Source of the DNA: Bacteroidales bacterium
GTDB lineage: Bacteria > Bacteroidota > Bacteroidia > Bacteroidales > UBA7960
Reading direction: 5' to 3'
Length of the DNA: 8,429 nucleotides
Assembly: GCA_003557965.1 (NCBI GenBank)
Contig: PWND01000341.1
Coordinates: forward strand, 1 to 8,429
Below the pieces are notes generated by a model. It made no database searches and was not told the origin of the DNA. It saw only the letters and a list, made by a program, of their open reading frames with translations. Shown piece after piece: positions 7,801-8,429 of the stretch. The position numbers and the translations under genes are program-made. How positions within the stretch are numbered: position 1 is the first letter of the stretch; each line of letters starts with the position of its first letter.

Positions 7801-8341
7801 CAGCCAGAACTTCTATTTCATCTGTAAGGTTACCTGAGAGTTGCAGGTTCATCGCAGAATTTAATGTTAAGTCCTGGCGATTGCCTACAGTAACGCCTCT
7901 TGATATACTTCCGGAGGAGCTGATTCCGGGAAAGTCAAGCAACCCCTTACTGCTACTTGTATGAGGCTGAGTGATTGGAATAAATGATTCACCCGGGCCG
8001 GGAAGGCTAATCCATGAAGTATCTTTGTGAAAATATGGCTTAGAAAGATTAAGAGGAAAAACCCTGTACTCAACTTTTAAAGAATCGTTGTGCCAATACT
8101 CCGGAACACGTAACGAGATTTTGGCACTATAATAATCAACTACATAAAATGCCGGATTTAGCGGTTTTTTATCAGGCCCGAAAATTTTAAAGCTTTCTTC
8201 TATTATACTTAAGCTGTCAAGCGTTAGCCCTGACTTGTCGCCCGAAATATAGTAAGACCTTTGGTTATGCGATTGTAATGCTATTGCATTTGCAATTATA
8301 AATAGTTTTATAATAATTAATATTGAAAGCTTTTTGTTCAA
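4865..8341 (-). CDS. Giant secreted outer-membrane beta-barrel protein with SprA-like segment, function unknown
   Basis: About 1158 residues, numbered from the TTG at 8341. The frame opens after a TGA at 8377 and has no ATG near its start; the first internal Met is about 160 residues in. Candidate starts are TTG at 8368, 8347 and 8341. I choose 8341 because it gives a standard signal peptide (MNKKL, hydrophobic 5-20, cleavage near ANAIA/LQ) and because a -7 box covers the 8368 codon. An N-terminal beta-rich region (about 30-125) is followed by GSISRGVTVGNRQDL (from 144) and IPIQPEGTTQQLQDFDKVF (187-205), which resemble sequence in SprA, the type IX secretion translocon, and its Bacteroidetes relatives. 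The long remainder alternates polar and hydrophobic residues like amphipathic strands. It ends in VQVRAFF, with the C-terminal Phe typical of Bam-assembled barrels. A perfect EF-hand loop sits at 842-853. At under half the size of SprA, it is a relative at most. There is no TonB box or plug that I can see. Confidence 0.75.
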   Translation of the reverse strand: MNKKLSILIIIKLFIIANAIALQSHNQRSYYISGDKSGLTLDSLSIIEESFKIFGPDKKPLNPAFYVVDYYSAKISLRVPEYWHNDSLKVEYRVFPLNLSKPYFHKDTSWISLPGPGESFIPITQPHTSSSKGLLDFPGISSSGSISRGVTVGNRQDLTLNSAMNLQLSGNLTDEIEVLAVISDQDIPIQPEGTTQQLQDFDKVFIQLSGYNTRLTAGDFEIDNPKGHFINFSRKSQGGMLTYETPPDFDSSENIESVDFTIAGAISKGIYARNEFEGMEGNQGPYRLTGNNNESYIIVIAGSERVFIDGRLLKRGMENDYVINYNQAEITFTSKQVITGNSRISIEFEYAARDYARSMLFTSTGVDSNYGKIRVNYFSEQDHPSQPLFTELTDDQRNRMAAVGDSIHKAFSWNFDSIGFKNDRVMYLLTDSLGYDTVFVHSTNPDKAHYQVGFTFVGENNGNYRQVSSSANGRVYKWIAPVNGQPQGTHEPIRQLVPPQKTQMFTLAYSLALSENTKAGIEWAVSNNDINLFSELDKDNNTGFALLTNIENKRTFGESKNWSLKTSVSHETANKNFKPVERYRSVEFERDWNMRDLKPEGHEHLTELSLLLKNTNHGHINYSIGNFITGSDYSGLKNRLTTNLHHKNNKLFFEGSLLNSEGILNTSFYRHNTGYTRMFSHFNTGIIHKMEDSQINDLQTSFLKPHSFAFNETELFVTNPENSDNNYRLYYKRRNDYLPVKEDFSLSSVADEYGGSFMYRANPNQRLSINMAYRNINYKRTNNDTVNKADSSISGRLQYNSRWLDGVVTSSMFYEASSGMERKREYMFVEVPPGQGTHVWIDYNENGIMELDEFEIAQYPDEANFIKVFIPTDDFIKVFSNVYSHSVNIDPRLAWHEESGIKKFLSRFSNQTSFSANKKTKESASFNSFNPFYINMYDTLLTSLNSSFRNSLFFNRIDPVFGMELTFRDERNKMLLSNGYEKRQNEILSLNSRWNITRQYGINLLLSLGNRTNESEFFISRNFNILSYKAKPTINIMFSNNFRVGVFYGFEEKENTFGNIGEHATTHKAGLDTRINFPGKSSINARVQVSKINYPFDENTPLAFDMLESLKPGTNQLWNISWQHNLNEYLMLILNYHGRKSPETPVVHTGNVQVRAFF
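5783..5818 (-). other. EF-hand-like calcium-binding loop within the barrel protein
   Basis: DYNENGIMELDE (residues 842-853 counted from the TTG at 8341) has Asp, Asn and Asn at loop positions 1, 3 and 5, Gly at 6, a hydrophobic residue at 8 and Glu at 12. This is the canonical 12-residue EF-hand ligand pattern. It is followed by FEIAQYPDEANFIKVFIP. In a barrel it would probably be a surface or periplasmic loop, using calcium for structure rather than signalling. Confidence 0.6.
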
Positions 8342-8365
8342 GGTCAACCGGCTTTTACATTTATG

Positions 8366-8373
8366 CAAATATA
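8366..8373 (-). promoter_or_regulatory. -7 box of the barrel gene promoter
   Basis: On the minus strand TATATTTG matches TAnnTTTG. The -33 element is not clear: only a TTTC lies at roughly the right distance. The predicted start near 8360 would put the leader at about 19 nt for the TTG at 8341. The box covers the first in-frame TTG (8366-8368), which argues against that codon being the translation start. The rest of 8374-8429 is non-coding as far as can be seen. Confidence 0.45.
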
Positions 8374-8429
8374 CTCAATATTAGCCCCTTGAAAGAATGA
8401 TGCTATTGTAAAAAATTATGACAAAAAAA

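Noticed and set aside
4865..8341. TonB-dependent receptor partner for PnuC
   Set aside because: A barrel gene next to pnuC suggests a vitamin receptor, but no TonB box, plug domain or receptor-type motifs were seen, and pnuC seems to have its own promoter.

Overview
The window looks like chromosomal DNA of a Bacteroidota (Bacteroidetes) bacterium. It is AT-rich. No start codon has a convincing Shine-Dalgarno sequence; starts are preceded by A-rich leaders. Four intergenic -7 boxes fit the Bacteroidetes pattern TAnnTTTG. The proteins also fit: a short Wza-type lipoprotein, a Wzc-type kinase with a Gly-Tyr tail, and a very large outer-membrane barrel with SprA-like sequence. The exact genus cannot be told from the sequence.

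Layout. Positions 1-622 (minus) hold the N-terminal 207 residues of a serine hydrolase of the beta-lactamase/PBP family, cut by the window edge. A 171-bp divergent promoter region follows, then a plus-strand pair: a polysaccharide export lipoprotein (794-1564) and a Wzz/BY-kinase fusion (1625-4063). The pair meets, 19 bp away and convergently, a PnuC-type transporter gene (4083-4715, minus). Upstream of pnuC on the same strand, after a 149-bp gap, lies a gene for a secreted barrel protein of about 1158 residues (4865-8341, minus). It apparently starts at a TTG codon. The last 60 bp hold its promoter region.

How the genes work together. The Wza-like lipoprotein and the Wzc-like kinase should form the periplasm-spanning export and length-control machine for a capsule or exopolysaccharide. 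They stand alone here: no glycosyltransferase, flippase, polymerase or phosphatase gene is in the window. PnuC takes up a vitamin precursor, probably nicotinamide riboside or a relative. The giant barrel has no assigned function. I see no mobile element, CRISPR array, tRNA, rRNA or riboswitch. The points most worth a second look are the barrel protein (SprA-like segment, perfect EF-hand loop, non-ATG start with a promoter lying over the first candidate start) and the 60-bp Gly-Tyr hexanucleotide repeat in the kinase gene.
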